In this document: positions 9,099 to 18,306 of the stretch, piece after piece
Numbering within the stretch: position 1 is the stretch's first letter
How the letters are laid out: every line of letters begins with the position of its first letter
NCBI RefSeq assembly: GCF_004378255.1
Contig: NZ_SNQG01000006.1
Coordinates: forward strand, 217,109-281,108
Direction: 5' to 3'
DNA length: 64,000 bases
Source: Mucilaginibacter phyllosphaerae
GTDB taxonomy: Bacteria; Bacteroidota; Bacteroidia; Sphingobacteriales; Sphingobacteriaceae
Position numbers and translations under genes: made by a program
Notes under the pieces: generated by a model
Seen by the model: only the letters and a program-made list of their open reading frames with translations
Told to the model about the DNA's origin: nothing
The model's database searches: none

Positions 9099-10427
9099 TT
9101 ACTTTATCTTCAGTTTAAGTTTTTCGTTCACCAGATCGCCTATCCTGCGGCCCGACATATTGCCCGCTACACAGGCATTTTTATAATGGATACCACCATA
9201 AACGCGCGATAAGCCCGCCTCCTGCGCAGCCGCCCTGAACGAGGGGAAGGTACGCGCAGGAATGCCAAACTCCGATTCAGAAGAATCTGTGTAGGCCCTG
9301 TTATCGCCAAAAGCGTGGGTAAGCACCTCGGCAGCGGCAGCAGATATTACCGCATGGCCGCTAATATATTCCGGGAAGGGCGGGGTTTGGATCCGTGGGC
9401 GCCACTCGGGGTCTATCAGCTTGGTGATCACGGTTTCGGGCCGCACACTGTTAGATTTATACTTTACATACCAGCAGTTGATAAAGGCATCAAACAAGGC
9501 GATGGATGCCTGGGTGTAGGCTGCAACCGTTGTGCCGAAGTCGGCCTTGGTAAGCTGGGATCCAATGCCGGCAATATTCATCCAGTGGCCGGCGGGGCCA
9601 AACTTTTTGGTAGCGAATGATGCATGGCCTATCACATTCAGCTTAAAAGCATTATCGTCCCAAAAATCGGCCATATTTTTTTGATCGGCGGTGAGGCTGT
9701 CGCCCAATTTTTTTACCTCCATCAGGCTTTTATAAAACACGCTGTTTTTATCCGTCATGTTGTACGGCGGCGGCTCGGGGGCGGGGATCTGTGATGCCGA
9801 ATCTAACACCATCGGGCGGATCTCGCCCCAGTGCGGCTCCAGCGCCTGGGCATACATCGGCGGCGTAGGGATCCAGCGGCCATCCTTACGGTTAACCGTG
9901 TATTTGCTGGCCGACCGCGTTTGCGCGTAATTATCTTTTTTGCTCCAGTTAAGGATGTATTTGGCCACGCTATCCGAGTAGGCAACCGAGTTATCGAACA
10001 CATCCGAGGGCATCCCCGCATCCTTTGCTTTTTGCTTCAGCTCATCAACGTATATAGACATGCTGCCCTCGGGGAAGGTAACCGCATTGCCCACATAACA
10101 AAAGGCCAACAGGGAAGCGAACTGAAAATCAATCTCTTTGCCTTTATCCGGCTGGGGGGCTTTGGGCAAATGTTTTATCTGCCCGGCTAAAGATCGGTAA
10201 TGTTTTGGGTCGCCGGCGGCAATAACCTCATAGGCGGCAATATTGGCATACACATAATTACGGGATGCAATAACCGGCGGGAAATTATTTTCCAGTACAA
10301 TATCATTCAGTTTTTTTACGGTAACACGATAAAGCTCGGGGTTGTGGGTAACTTTTTGGTAGTCGGCTTTTTTACAGGATGCAAATACAAAAAGTGCACC
10401 TGCAAGCAAAAACAGGAAACGGTTCAT
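9099..10427 (-). CDS. Vanadium-dependent haloperoxidase / PAP2-type lipoprotein
   Basis: 442-residue protein with a lipoprotein signal (LLAGALFVFASC, Cys18). The C-terminal half holds the PAP2/vanadium-haloperoxidase motifs: the Arg-containing RPETVITK stretch near 325, PEYISGHAVISAA near 352-364, and SRVYGGIHYKNACVAG near 408-423. These bind vanadate or phosphate. The family includes chloro- and bromoperoxidases and acid phosphatases; which activity applies here cannot be told. Such lipoproteins often sit beside SusC/SusD and VCBS-ASPIC genes in Bacteroidota, as here. It is followed after 10 bp by the GH65 gene. Confidence 0.82.
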   Translation of the reverse strand: MNRFLFLLAGALFVFASCKKADYQKVTHNPELYRVTVKKLNDIVLENNFPPVIASRNYVYANIAAYEVIAAGDPKHYRSLAGQIKHLPKAPQPDKGKEIDFQFASLLAFCYVGNAVTFPEGSMSIYVDELKQKAKDAGMPSDVFDNSVAYSDSVAKYILNWSKKDNYAQTRSASKYTVNRKDGRWIPTPPMYAQALEPHWGEIRPMVLDSASQIPAPEPPPYNMTDKNSVFYKSLMEVKKLGDSLTADQKNMADFWDDNAFKLNVIGHASFATKKFGPAGHWMNIAGIGSQLTKADFGTTVAAYTQASIALFDAFINCWYVKYKSNSVRPETVITKLIDPEWRPRIQTPPFPEYISGHAVISAAAAEVLTHAFGDNRAYTDSSESEFGIPARTFPSFRAAAQEAGLSRVYGGIHYKNACVAGNMSGRRIGDLVNEKLKLKIK

Positions 10428-10528
10428 AAATTTAAAATTGGCTTAAAAAACAGAGTGCCTGGGCCATCGTTTTTATTGAATCACTGGCTAATGTAAGGAT
10501 TTTTAGCCATAGGTAAGCACATATATTG

Positions 10529-10561
10529 TTTGATTTTAACCCGCTTAAATACTTACTTTTG
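10529..10561 (+). promoter_or_regulatory. Consensus promoter of the GyrI-like gene
   Basis: TTTG at 10529-10532 and a perfect -7 box TACTTTTG at 10554-10561, 21 bp apart. Transcription would start near 10568, about 52 bp before the ATG at 10620. This also argues against the longer reading frame that begins at 10530, inside the promoter. Confidence 0.6.
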
Positions 10562-10619
10562 CACGGCAAAATACCCTTCGCTTTCTGTTTTATTTTGCAT
10601 CGAGAAGATTTGTGATATT

Positions 10620-11558
10620 ATGAAAAAACCTGTTCTTATTATATTAGGCCTGTTATTTTTAGCGTTGATAAGCGTTTACTTTATTATCCCTCAAAAAATA
10701 AAAACCAGCCAGGCAATAGAAATAGATGCTACCGATGTTAACGTAGCAAGATTTTTAGTTAGTGAGGCGCTATGGGCAAAATGGTGGCCGGGGCAGCATA
10801 CCCCCGCCGATAGCAACCTTTATATATTTAACACCGCCCGCTACACCTTGCTGGAAGGCACCAACAGCGAAATGAAAGCGGCTATAAAGCGGGATAACAT
10901 TACACTATACAGCCACATTACTTACGCCGCAACCGGGGATGGCATGTGCGAAGTAACCTGGACCAACGAAACCCAAAGCAGCCTAAACCCTTTTACGCGG
11001 GTGGCCGAATTTATAAAGGTTAAAAGCCTTAAAACAGATATTGATACTTTATTAAAAGGGTTTAAAAAATTCATGCAAACCGATAGCAATATATATGGCA
11101 TGGATGTAAAGATATCGCAAATACAAAACCCTGTAGTGCTGGCTTCAACTACCGGCACACATGATTACCCTACGCCCGGGGTTGTTTATAGCCTGGTAGC
11201 CAAGCTTAGGCAGCAAATTAAAGCGCAAAACGCAACCGGTTTAGATTCGCCCATGCTTAACGTTCATCAGGGCGAGGCAGATGGTTACCAGGTAATGGTT
11301 GCCATTCCTGTTAACAAAGTAATTACACCCGGCAAAAATATGGTGATCAATAAACTGGTTAAAGGCGGCAATTTGCTGGATGCTACCGTTAAAGGCGGCC
11401 CAAAAACTATTTTAAATGCCTATACCCAGCTCAAAAACTACCAAAAGGCCCATCATTTAATATCACCGGCTATGCCTTATGAGGTGCTGGTTACCAACAG
11501 GCTTGCCCAGCCAGATACGGCAAAATGGGTAACCCGCATATTCTGGCCCATATTTTAA
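10620..11558 (+). CDS. GyrI-like effector-binding domain protein with N-terminal membrane anchor
   Basis: 312 residues from the ATG at 10620. An N-terminal hydrophobic helix (PVLIILGLLFLALISVYFII) anchors it. Residues about 25-155 look like a SRPBCC-type domain, and the C-terminal half resembles the GyrI/AraC effector-binding fold. The pairing of the two is common in Bacteroidota proteins annotated as SRPBCC or GyrI-like. The longer frame from 10530 was rejected because it would start within the promoter. Role unknown; a small-molecule-binding function is inferred from the fold. It is convergent with the large VCBS gene, only 5 bp apart. Confidence 0.6.
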   Translation: MKKPVLIILGLLFLALISVYFIIPQKIKTSQAIEIDATDVNVARFLVSEALWAKWWPGQHTPADSNLYIFNTARYTLLEGTNSEMKAAIKRDNITLYSHITYAATGDGMCEVTWTNETQSSLNPFTRVAEFIKVKSLKTDIDTLLKGFKKFMQTDSNIYGMDVKISQIQNPVVLASTTGTHDYPTPGVVYSLVAKLRQQIKAQNATGLDSPMLNVHQGEADGYQVMVAIPVNKVITPGKNMVINKLVKGGNLLDATVKGGPKTILNAYTQLKNYQKAHHLISPAMPYEVLVTNRLAQPDTAKWVTRIFWPIF

Positions 11559-11563
11559 GGTTA

Positions 11564-14500
11564 CTATTTGGTTAATTGCATCAGTCTGCCATCATAAGTG
11601 GTTATGATAAAGCTGGTACCTGCTGCGGTTTTATATGGATAAAGATGCGTTATCTCCTGCGGGTTTATCATACCGTTTATCCAGTACTCGGGCGTAGCCA
11701 TTTGTTTGGTTTGCTTATCGTAATGGGTGGTAACCAGGCCTAAGGCATCGTACTTGCCTTCGTAAGGCACCACGCCCCAAAAGTTACCGTTCAGTAAAAC
11801 ATCGCCGCGGGTATTGTTAAGCGCAATAATGTTACGGATAGGTGCCTGCTGATACAGGTATGGCAGCGGCTTTACTGTTTTGGCATTCAGGATATCGCTG
11901 ATAAAAACACTGGCAAACTGGTTGGCTTCCAGGCGGCCATCCTGCTTAATATTATCCTTAAAGATCTCATCGGTGGTTTTATCTGCCATTTTCTGAAAGC
12001 TTAAAAACTCCTTTTTAAGATAGGGCAACTCCTGCTCCAGATCGTTTTTAGGCCGGAACGGATAGTATTTATCTTTATAAAAATAAGATACGATCAGATC
12101 GTTCTTACCATCGTCATCCACATCATTATTATAAGCATACAGGGGCTGCCTGCTGTTTACGTTGTATTTATTGTTTTCGCCCCAGTTACCGGCAATCAGG
12201 TCTGCCTTGCCATCGCCATCCACATCGGTAATGGTTGCGGCCTGCCACCAGCCCTTCTCATTATCCAGCAGCGGCAACGAGAATTTCACCAGCCTTTTAC
12301 CCTTATTCAAAAAGATCTGTACCGGCTGCCATTCCGAGCTAATGATGATATCATCTGCCCCGTTATGGTCAATATCTGCTGTAGAAATGTTGGTGATAAA
12401 ACGGATACTTTTCAGTTCGGCGTAATCGGCCTTTGCCGCAAGCGCAAAATTGCCGTTATTTTTATTGAGCAGTACGGCCGATGTTGCCGCCATGGTATAA
12501 TCCCTAAAATTGATGCTGCTGCTAAAAAACAGGTCTTTTAAGCCATCGCCATCAAAATCATAAGCCAGTATTTTTGATGCCAGGGTGTTTATTTTTGGCA
12601 AGGCCTTATACTCAAATTTATAATTCCCCCTGTTGAGGTACAAGCGTGGCTGCACGGCCTTCTCCATCTCGATAAAAGGATGGTTGGTGTTGATCACCAC
12701 CAGGTCTGGCAGGCCATCGTTATTTACATCTGCCCATTGTGCCTCTATATCTCCCTGCTCTTTAGCCGGTGTAAAGGCATCTACGGCTATTTTTGTAAAC
12801 TTCCCGGCCTTATCCCCGGCCAAAATATATTTCTCTTCGCCCGCTATGCCCCCCACGTAAATATCTTCTATCCCGTCCTTATTTACATCGGCAACCGCAA
12901 TGGCGGGCGTATGCGGCAAATAAGTGTGCGGCAGCAGGTTGTAATAATTAAAATCGGGCGTTTCAAAAGGTGCTATGGCAGCTAAAACCCGTGCAGAAAC
13001 AGGTGCGTAGCTAAACTGCTGTTTAGCTTTTATATAATTGTTAATAAGCCCGGCAACATCAGCGGCTACCTGTGTTTTGCCTTTATCATAAGCGATGACC
13101 GCTTTTTTACCCGGCGAAAAGTTTTTGATGATCTGATAGCTGTTGTCTGGCCAAAGCACCAGCAGTTCTACCGGCTTATCGCCGGGTAAAAAGGTAAACA
13201 ACAGGTTATTGCCCTGCGTACTTTCATAAGCCGTGCTGGTTTGGATCTCCTGATGGTCTACCTGTTTAACGGAGCGCAGGTACAGCTTTGTGCCGATACC
13301 ATCCGGGTTGGCTTTGGTATATTTTACACTGAGTTTGAGGAACAACGGTTTATCGTCCCCGCAGTTCTCCATCGTGGTGTTCTGGTAGATGTAAGCCGCC
13401 TCATCCATATTATTGGTCACCAGGTCCAGGTCGCCATCGTTATCCAGATCCACCGCTACCGAGCCGGCAGAGATAGAAGCATCCTGCATATCGTTACTTG
13501 CAGATACATCGCTAAACTTCAGGTTATCATCGCCGTGGTACAGGTAGTTATGCACCTGCCCATCCGGCATCAGGTTTATTTTTTCCCGGTCGAAAAACCG
13601 GCTTGTTTTAAAATCTTTGATCACGTTAGGGTCGCCCAGGTATTTCAGGTAATCCATATCGTTGAGGCGTTTTTTGATCCCGTTAGAAAAAAACATATCC
13701 TTGCGCCCATCCATGTCAAAATCCTGCACCAGGGGCGACCACGTCCAGTCGGTAGCCGACATGCCCGCGTACAGGCTGATATCCACAAACTTTTTACCGT
13801 TGCCTACATTTAGCTGCAGGCTGTTTTTTGAGTACTGGTAATAATAGCCTGCATTAACCTCCTGGTTATAAATATCCAGCGGCTCATCATTAATGGTAGA
13901 TTTTAGCGCTTTGATCTCTTCGGGCAGCATATCCGTACTGATCACATCCAGGTAGCCGTCCTTATTTACATCGGTTAAGGTGTTCCCCATCGAAAACAGG
14001 CTGGTATGGCCAAAAGCGTTCTTCAGTTCTTCTTTAAAAGTGCCGTTCTTTTGGTTGATGTAGTAATAATCCTGCTCAAAAAAATCGTTGCTTACATAAA
14101 TATCGTCCCATCCGTCGTTGTTCAGGTCGCCCACGCTCAGGCCCAAACCATAACCGATGGGCGCCTGGTAAATACCCGAGCCGGTAGTAACATCTGTAAA
14201 TTGATTGTTATCATTCCTAAACAGGTGGTCGCCTGCATCATGGTTCACTTTAAAACGCAGGGTAGAATCGCCGTAGGTATCATTGCTGTGTACCGATGAG
14301 GTGAGCAGGAACATATCCAGGTCGCCATCCTTATCATAATCCATAAAAGATGCCTGCGTAGCAAATCCCGAAAAATCGAGCCCGTATTGGGCTGCCTCTT
14401 CTGTAAAGGTAAGATCGCCGTTATTGATATAGAGCTGATTTTTACCTTTAAAGCCTTTGTAGTTTGATACGACGCAAACATAAATATCCTTAAAGCCATC

Positions 14501-14917
14501 GCCATTGATATCTACCACGGTTACCCCTGTTTTCCAGTTGCCGGCACCGGCTACTCCTGCTTTGGCCGTAATATCCTGAAACTTAAGGTTACCCTTATTA
14601 AGGTATAATTTGTTGCTGCCCTGGTTGGATGCAAAATAGATATCCTCCAGCCCGTCGTTATTAAAATCGGCCGTGGCAACGCCCGCTCCGTTATAGAAGT
14701 ACAGGTAATCGAGTATATTAACCGAATCTGTAGCGATGTTTTTATTTACAAAATCTACATTGGTTTGGCTTGCCGGCAGCAGTTTAAAGATACCTTCGCC
14801 CTGTTTTTTGGTTTTGCAGGAGGTATAGATCGCCACACCTGCCAGTATTACACAGCAAACCAAGATGATTTGTTTATAGGGCCCGGCTTTGGATATATGT
14901 TGTTTAGCTTTTGGCAT
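11564..14917 (-). CDS. FG-GAP/VCBS repeat protein with ASPIC/UnbV domain (CRTAC1-type), copy 1
   Basis: 1117-residue exported protein with an N-terminal membrane/lipoprotein-like segment (IILVCCVILAGVAIYTSC, Cys34). Many calcium-binding FG-GAP/VCBS repeats are visible, such as DFNNDGLEDIYFASNQG (about 80-96), DYDKDGDLDMFLL and DLNNDGWDDIYVSNDF, so it forms one or two large beta-propellers. An ASPIC/UnbV module lies near 530-610 (GIGTKLYLRS...LLVLWPDNSYQ). The second half has further repeats. It is the last gene of the susC-susD-VCBS2-VCBS1 run and starts 6 bp after the stop of its paralogue. Such proteins accompany SusCD pairs and probably bind ligand at the cell surface; the ligand is unknown. 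Confidence 0.85.
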   Translation of the reverse strand: MPKAKQHISKAGPYKQIILVCCVILAGVAIYTSCKTKKQGEGIFKLLPASQTNVDFVNKNIATDSVNILDYLYFYNGAGVATADFNNDGLEDIYFASNQGSNKLYLNKGNLKFQDITAKAGVAGAGNWKTGVTVVDINGDGFKDIYVCVVSNYKGFKGKNQLYINNGDLTFTEEAAQYGLDFSGFATQASFMDYDKDGDLDMFLLTSSVHSNDTYGDSTLRFKVNHDAGDHLFRNDNNQFTDVTTGSGIYQAPIGYGLGLSVGDLNNDGWDDIYVSNDFFEQDYYYINQKNGTFKEELKNAFGHTSLFSMGNTLTDVNKDGYLDVISTDMLPEEIKALKSTINDEPLDIYNQEVNAGYYYQYSKNSLQLNVGNGKKFVDISLYAGMSATDWTWSPLVQDFDMDGRKDMFFSNGIKKRLNDMDYLKYLGDPNVIKDFKTSRFFDREKINLMPDGQVHNYLYHGDDNLKFSDVSASNDMQDASISAGSVAVDLDNDGDLDLVTNNMDEAAYIYQNTTMENCGDDKPLFLKLSVKYTKANPDGIGTKLYLRSVKQVDHQEIQTSTAYESTQGNNLLFTFLPGDKPVELLVLWPDNSYQIIKNFSPGKKAVIAYDKGKTQVAADVAGLINNYIKAKQQFSYAPVSARVLAAIAPFETPDFNYYNLLPHTYLPHTPAIAVADVNKDGIEDIYVGGIAGEEKYILAGDKAGKFTKIAVDAFTPAKEQGDIEAQWADVNNDGLPDLVVINTNHPFIEMEKAVQPRLYLNRGNYKFEYKALPKINTLASKILAYDFDGDGLKDLFFSSSINFRDYTMAATSAVLLNKNNGNFALAAKADYAELKSIRFITNISTADIDHNGADDIIISSEWQPVQIFLNKGKRLVKFSLPLLDNEKGWWQAATITDVDGDGKADLIAGNWGENNKYNVNSRQPLYAYNNDVDDDGKNDLIVSYFYKDKYYPFRPKNDLEQELPYLKKEFLSFQKMADKTTDEIFKDNIKQDGRLEANQFASVFISDILNAKTVKPLPYLYQQAPIRNIIALNNTRGDVLLNGNFWGVVPYEGKYDALGLVTTHYDKQTKQMATPEYWINGMINPQEITHLYPYKTAAGTSFIITTYDGRLMQLTK

Positions 14918-14923
14918 ATTTGC

Positions 14924-17900
14924 TTAACGTAATTTGTAAGCCTTAAGCTTATCATCGTTTAACCCAAACAGGTAATATTTTTCTCCGCGGCTGTTTTTGA
15001 TCATCAGCGACGACCGCACCTGCCCGTTGAGCCAGATACCGCTTTTGGCAGGCGGAATATAAGCAAATCCGTTTTTGGTGTACTTATAAATTTGCCCGTA
15101 ACTGGCATCTAAACGGCCAACCTCGGGCTTAAAGCCATAAAAGTTGCCGCCAAGCATTACAGATGGCGTACCGCTGTTATCAAAATCATTGCACAAAATG
15201 GTGTTTACATTTGATAATTGTGCATTAAAAGGCATGGCTACACAGGTAAATTTATTGTTACCCTTGCTGATGAACACCGATGAGGCCAAATAGTTCATCT
15301 CGTGCACCTCGGCGCCTTTCAACATCTCATCTGTAAATACTTCGTTAAAGGGTTTGCCTGCATAATCGGCATATTTCAGATACTGTTTTTTCAGGATCGG
15401 CATCTGCCCTACCAGGTCGGGCTTCATATGGAACACGTAGGCCACCCCCTGCCTGTAAATAGATGTAACACATTCTTTGGTACCGTTACCGTCAAAATCT
15501 TTCACGTAGATCTTCATCGGTTCGGCGGCTGTTGCCTTAAATTTGGAGTTTAAGCCCAGGTTACCGGCCAGGATATCCGGCCGACCATCGCCGTTGATAT
15601 CTGCAATAGCCAAACTGCTCCACCAGCCCTTGTAATTATCCAGCTGCCTGTCTTGCGTAAACTTGCCGTTGCTGTTACGGTAAATGCTGATACCCATCCA
15701 GTTGCCGGCGATCACCAGGTCGGGATAGCCGTTGTTATCCAGGTCTGCCCACTGGGCGGCAGTTACCATGCCGGGTTTTGCATTGCCTAACACCTGCCGG
15801 GTTACATCGGTAAAGTTGCCTTTACCATCGTTATGCATCACATACGAGTTTGGCGATTCGGCATAAGTGCCGGGTACGCTACGGCCACCAATAAACAGAT
15901 CCGGATGGCCATCCTTATCATAATCGCAGGCGGTTATCACCGATGCGTTAACAGCTACCTGAAGCGCCTTTTGCGCATTGCGGTGCAGGTTGCCCTTACC
16001 ATCGTTTTCGTAAAAGCGCGGGTAGTAAATGTTGGTGCCTGCTTCTTCGGCATTGCCGCCTACCCCTATGATCAGGTCCTCATCGCCGTCGCCGTCAAAA
16101 TCGCCAAAGGCGGCCCCGGCGTTTTCCAGGTAAACCTGTTTCTCAAAATCCGGCGGAACGTATTGCTTAAACCTGCCGTTTTTTTGCTGCACGTAAATAG
16201 CCGCGGGGCTATCTTTAGAGCTGCCGAAGTAAAAATCTGTCAGCCCATCCTTGTTGATATCCCCTTTGGCCATATAAGGGTTTTCGGTAGATAGCATTTG
16301 CAGCATCAGGCGTTCGTTATCAAAATCTATAAAGCCATCCTCGGTGTGTTTGGGGACAGAATCGAACAGGGTTTTCTCCGCCTCTGCAAACAAGGTTTTT
16401 ACCGGCGGCTTTGTGAAGTTATATTGCAATTGAGCATCTGCCGCTTTGCAGGTATAAACTTTATTTACCTGCACATTTTTAACCACCTGGTATTTACCGC
16501 CCGGCCAGATGACCTGCACCGAATCTACGTGCTTAATATCACCTAAACCAATATTAAGCAGGTTGGGCGATGTACTGCTTTGAAAACCACGGGTAGGCTG
16601 ATTATACTGTACATGTAGGGTATTACCGGCAAAAACCTTTATCAGCGCGCCTACCCCAAACTTATTCATCCCCGCGCCCTGCAGCTTTACCTGCAGATAG
16701 TTATGATGCAGGTTTTGGGCATTATTTTTATAAACCGACAGGGGCCTGTTCACATTATTCACGATCAGGTCGTTATCCCCGTCGTTATCCAGGTCGCCGT
16801 AGGCGGCGCCATTGCTGAACGTGAGCTGATCGAGCCCGTAATCGTGGGCCTTATTGGTAAAAGTAAGGTCGTGATTATTTCTGTAAGCGTAGCTTGACTG
16901 CGGGGTCGAGATCATCTTTTCGTTAAAATCCTTATAATCGAATTTCTTCTTCTCGGCGATCTTGTCCATGTTTTCGCGGTTGCCCAAAAACTCCACATAA
17001 TCCTGGTCGGTAAGGTCTTTATATATGCCGTTGGATACAAAAATATCCTTCCAGCCGTCGTTATCCATATCAAAAAACAGTGCGCCCCAGCTCCAGTCGG
17101 TTGCGCTTACACCGGCTTTAAAGGCAATTTCAGAAAAAGTGCCGTCGCCGTTATTCAGCTGCAGGCAGTTTTGCATAAACTGGTTAAAGTAGCCGTCGTG
17201 CTGTTTTAATTTTATCACATCAAATGATTCGAAGGAGGTCATCTGCTTCAAGCGCTTATCTCCCTCGGGCAGCATCTCTGTTGTAAATATATCCAGGTTG
17301 CCGTCGTTGTTAATATCGGCAATGTCCGACCCCATCGAGGCCAGGCTGAGGTGCCCGGTTTGCTGCTGGATGTCTTCTTTAAATGTGCCGTTATGCTGGT
17401 TAATGTACAGGTAATCGCGCTCAAAAAAATCATTGGAAACGTAAATATCCGGGTAGCCGTCGTTATTTACATCGGCTACGGATACGCCCAGCCCAAAACC
17501 AATATCGCTGGAAAATATGCCCGCCTGTTTGGTAATACTGGTAAAGTGGCCGCCATCGTTGCGGTATAAGCGTGCGCCGCCCAGTTCATCCACCACGGCA
17601 CGCAGGTTCTGGTTAAAATCAAAAGAGCCGATCGGGCGGAAGGAATTGTTGAGCACAAAGCAATCCAGGTCGCCATCGTTATCCAGATCAAAAAATATAG
17701 CCTGGGTAGACAGGCCGTTATCTACCAGCCCGTATTTTTCGGCCTCCTCCTTAAAGGTGCCGTTGTGCTGATTTATAAAAAGTTCGTTACCCTTACGGTC
17801 AATAATGTTGCCGCTGTGGCAAACGTAGATGTCCAGCCAGCCGTCGGCATTGATATCAACCATGGTAACACCGGTGCTCCAGTATTTGGTGCCCTTTACG

Positions 17901-18220
17901 CCTGCTTTTTGGGTAATATCCTCAAACTTCCAGTTGCCTTTGTTAAGGTATAGCTGATTACCGCCCTGGTTAGAGGTAAGGTAAATATCGTTTAAGCCAT
18001 CATTATTGATATCGCCGATGGCAACTCCACCACCGTTGTAGTAATTGCGGAAGGTAAATACATTGGTACGATCCTGCTCATCTAATTTATTAATAAAGTT
18101 GATGCCTGTTTTGCCGCTATCCTGGATAGAAAACAGGGGGTTTTCTACACCGTTTTTGCGGCAGGATATTAAGCTGATAAAAATAACAATCAGGGGTAAA
18201 AGGCTATTTTTTTTAAACAT
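14924..18220 (-). CDS. FG-GAP/VCBS repeat lipoprotein with ASPIC/UnbV domain (CRTAC1-type), copy 2
   Basis: 1098-residue surface lipoprotein (LLPLIVIFISLISC, Cys20). Its layout is the same as its downstream neighbour: repeated DxNxDGxxD calcium loops beginning at about residue 75 (DINNDGLNDIYLTSNQG), an ASPIC/UnbV module near 525-595 (KFGVGALIKVFAGN...VQVIWPGGKYQ), then a second repeat set. The two are tandem paralogues, long diverged but alike over their full length. It follows susD after 86 bp that contain a terminator-like hairpin. Expected to sit on the outer face of the outer membrane with SusD. Confidence 0.86.
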   Translation of the reverse strand: MFKKNSLLPLIVIFISLISCRKNGVENPLFSIQDSGKTGINFINKLDEQDRTNVFTFRNYYNGGGVAIGDINNDGLNDIYLTSNQGGNQLYLNKGNWKFEDITQKAGVKGTKYWSTGVTMVDINADGWLDIYVCHSGNIIDRKGNELFINQHNGTFKEEAEKYGLVDNGLSTQAIFFDLDNDGDLDCFVLNNSFRPIGSFDFNQNLRAVVDELGGARLYRNDGGHFTSITKQAGIFSSDIGFGLGVSVADVNNDGYPDIYVSNDFFERDYLYINQHNGTFKEDIQQQTGHLSLASMGSDIADINNDGNLDIFTTEMLPEGDKRLKQMTSFESFDVIKLKQHDGYFNQFMQNCLQLNNGDGTFSEIAFKAGVSATDWSWGALFFDMDNDGWKDIFVSNGIYKDLTDQDYVEFLGNRENMDKIAEKKKFDYKDFNEKMISTPQSSYAYRNNHDLTFTNKAHDYGLDQLTFSNGAAYGDLDNDGDNDLIVNNVNRPLSVYKNNAQNLHHNYLQVKLQGAGMNKFGVGALIKVFAGNTLHVQYNQPTRGFQSSTSPNLLNIGLGDIKHVDSVQVIWPGGKYQVVKNVQVNKVYTCKAADAQLQYNFTKPPVKTLFAEAEKTLFDSVPKHTEDGFIDFDNERLMLQMLSTENPYMAKGDINKDGLTDFYFGSSKDSPAAIYVQQKNGRFKQYVPPDFEKQVYLENAGAAFGDFDGDGDEDLIIGVGGNAEEAGTNIYYPRFYENDGKGNLHRNAQKALQVAVNASVITACDYDKDGHPDLFIGGRSVPGTYAESPNSYVMHNDGKGNFTDVTRQVLGNAKPGMVTAAQWADLDNNGYPDLVIAGNWMGISIYRNSNGKFTQDRQLDNYKGWWSSLAIADINGDGRPDILAGNLGLNSKFKATAAEPMKIYVKDFDGNGTKECVTSIYRQGVAYVFHMKPDLVGQMPILKKQYLKYADYAGKPFNEVFTDEMLKGAEVHEMNYLASSVFISKGNNKFTCVAMPFNAQLSNVNTILCNDFDNSGTPSVMLGGNFYGFKPEVGRLDASYGQIYKYTKNGFAYIPPAKSGIWLNGQVRSSLMIKNSRGEKYYLFGLNDDKLKAYKLR

Positions 18221-18238
18221 TACAGGTGTACAAAAAAT

Positions 18239-18266
18239 AAACGTAGCGAATTTCTTCGCTACGTTT
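18239..18266 (-). terminator. Hairpin between susD and the VCBS genes
   Basis: Inverted repeat with arms AAACGTAGCGAA and TTCGCTACGTTT around a TTTC loop (as read on the plus strand), followed on the minus strand by ATTTTTTG. It would end or weaken transcription after susD, leaving the two VCBS genes at a lower level. Confidence 0.65.
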
Positions 18267-18306
18267 AAATCAAATATAAAAATTGGAAAATTAAATCAAC
18301 AATTTA

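Noticed and set aside
11564..18220. Many long antisense frames opposite the two VCBS genes
   Set aside because: They are shadows of the repeated Asp-Asn-Gly calcium loops; composition is unlike proteins of this genome and no start sites fit.
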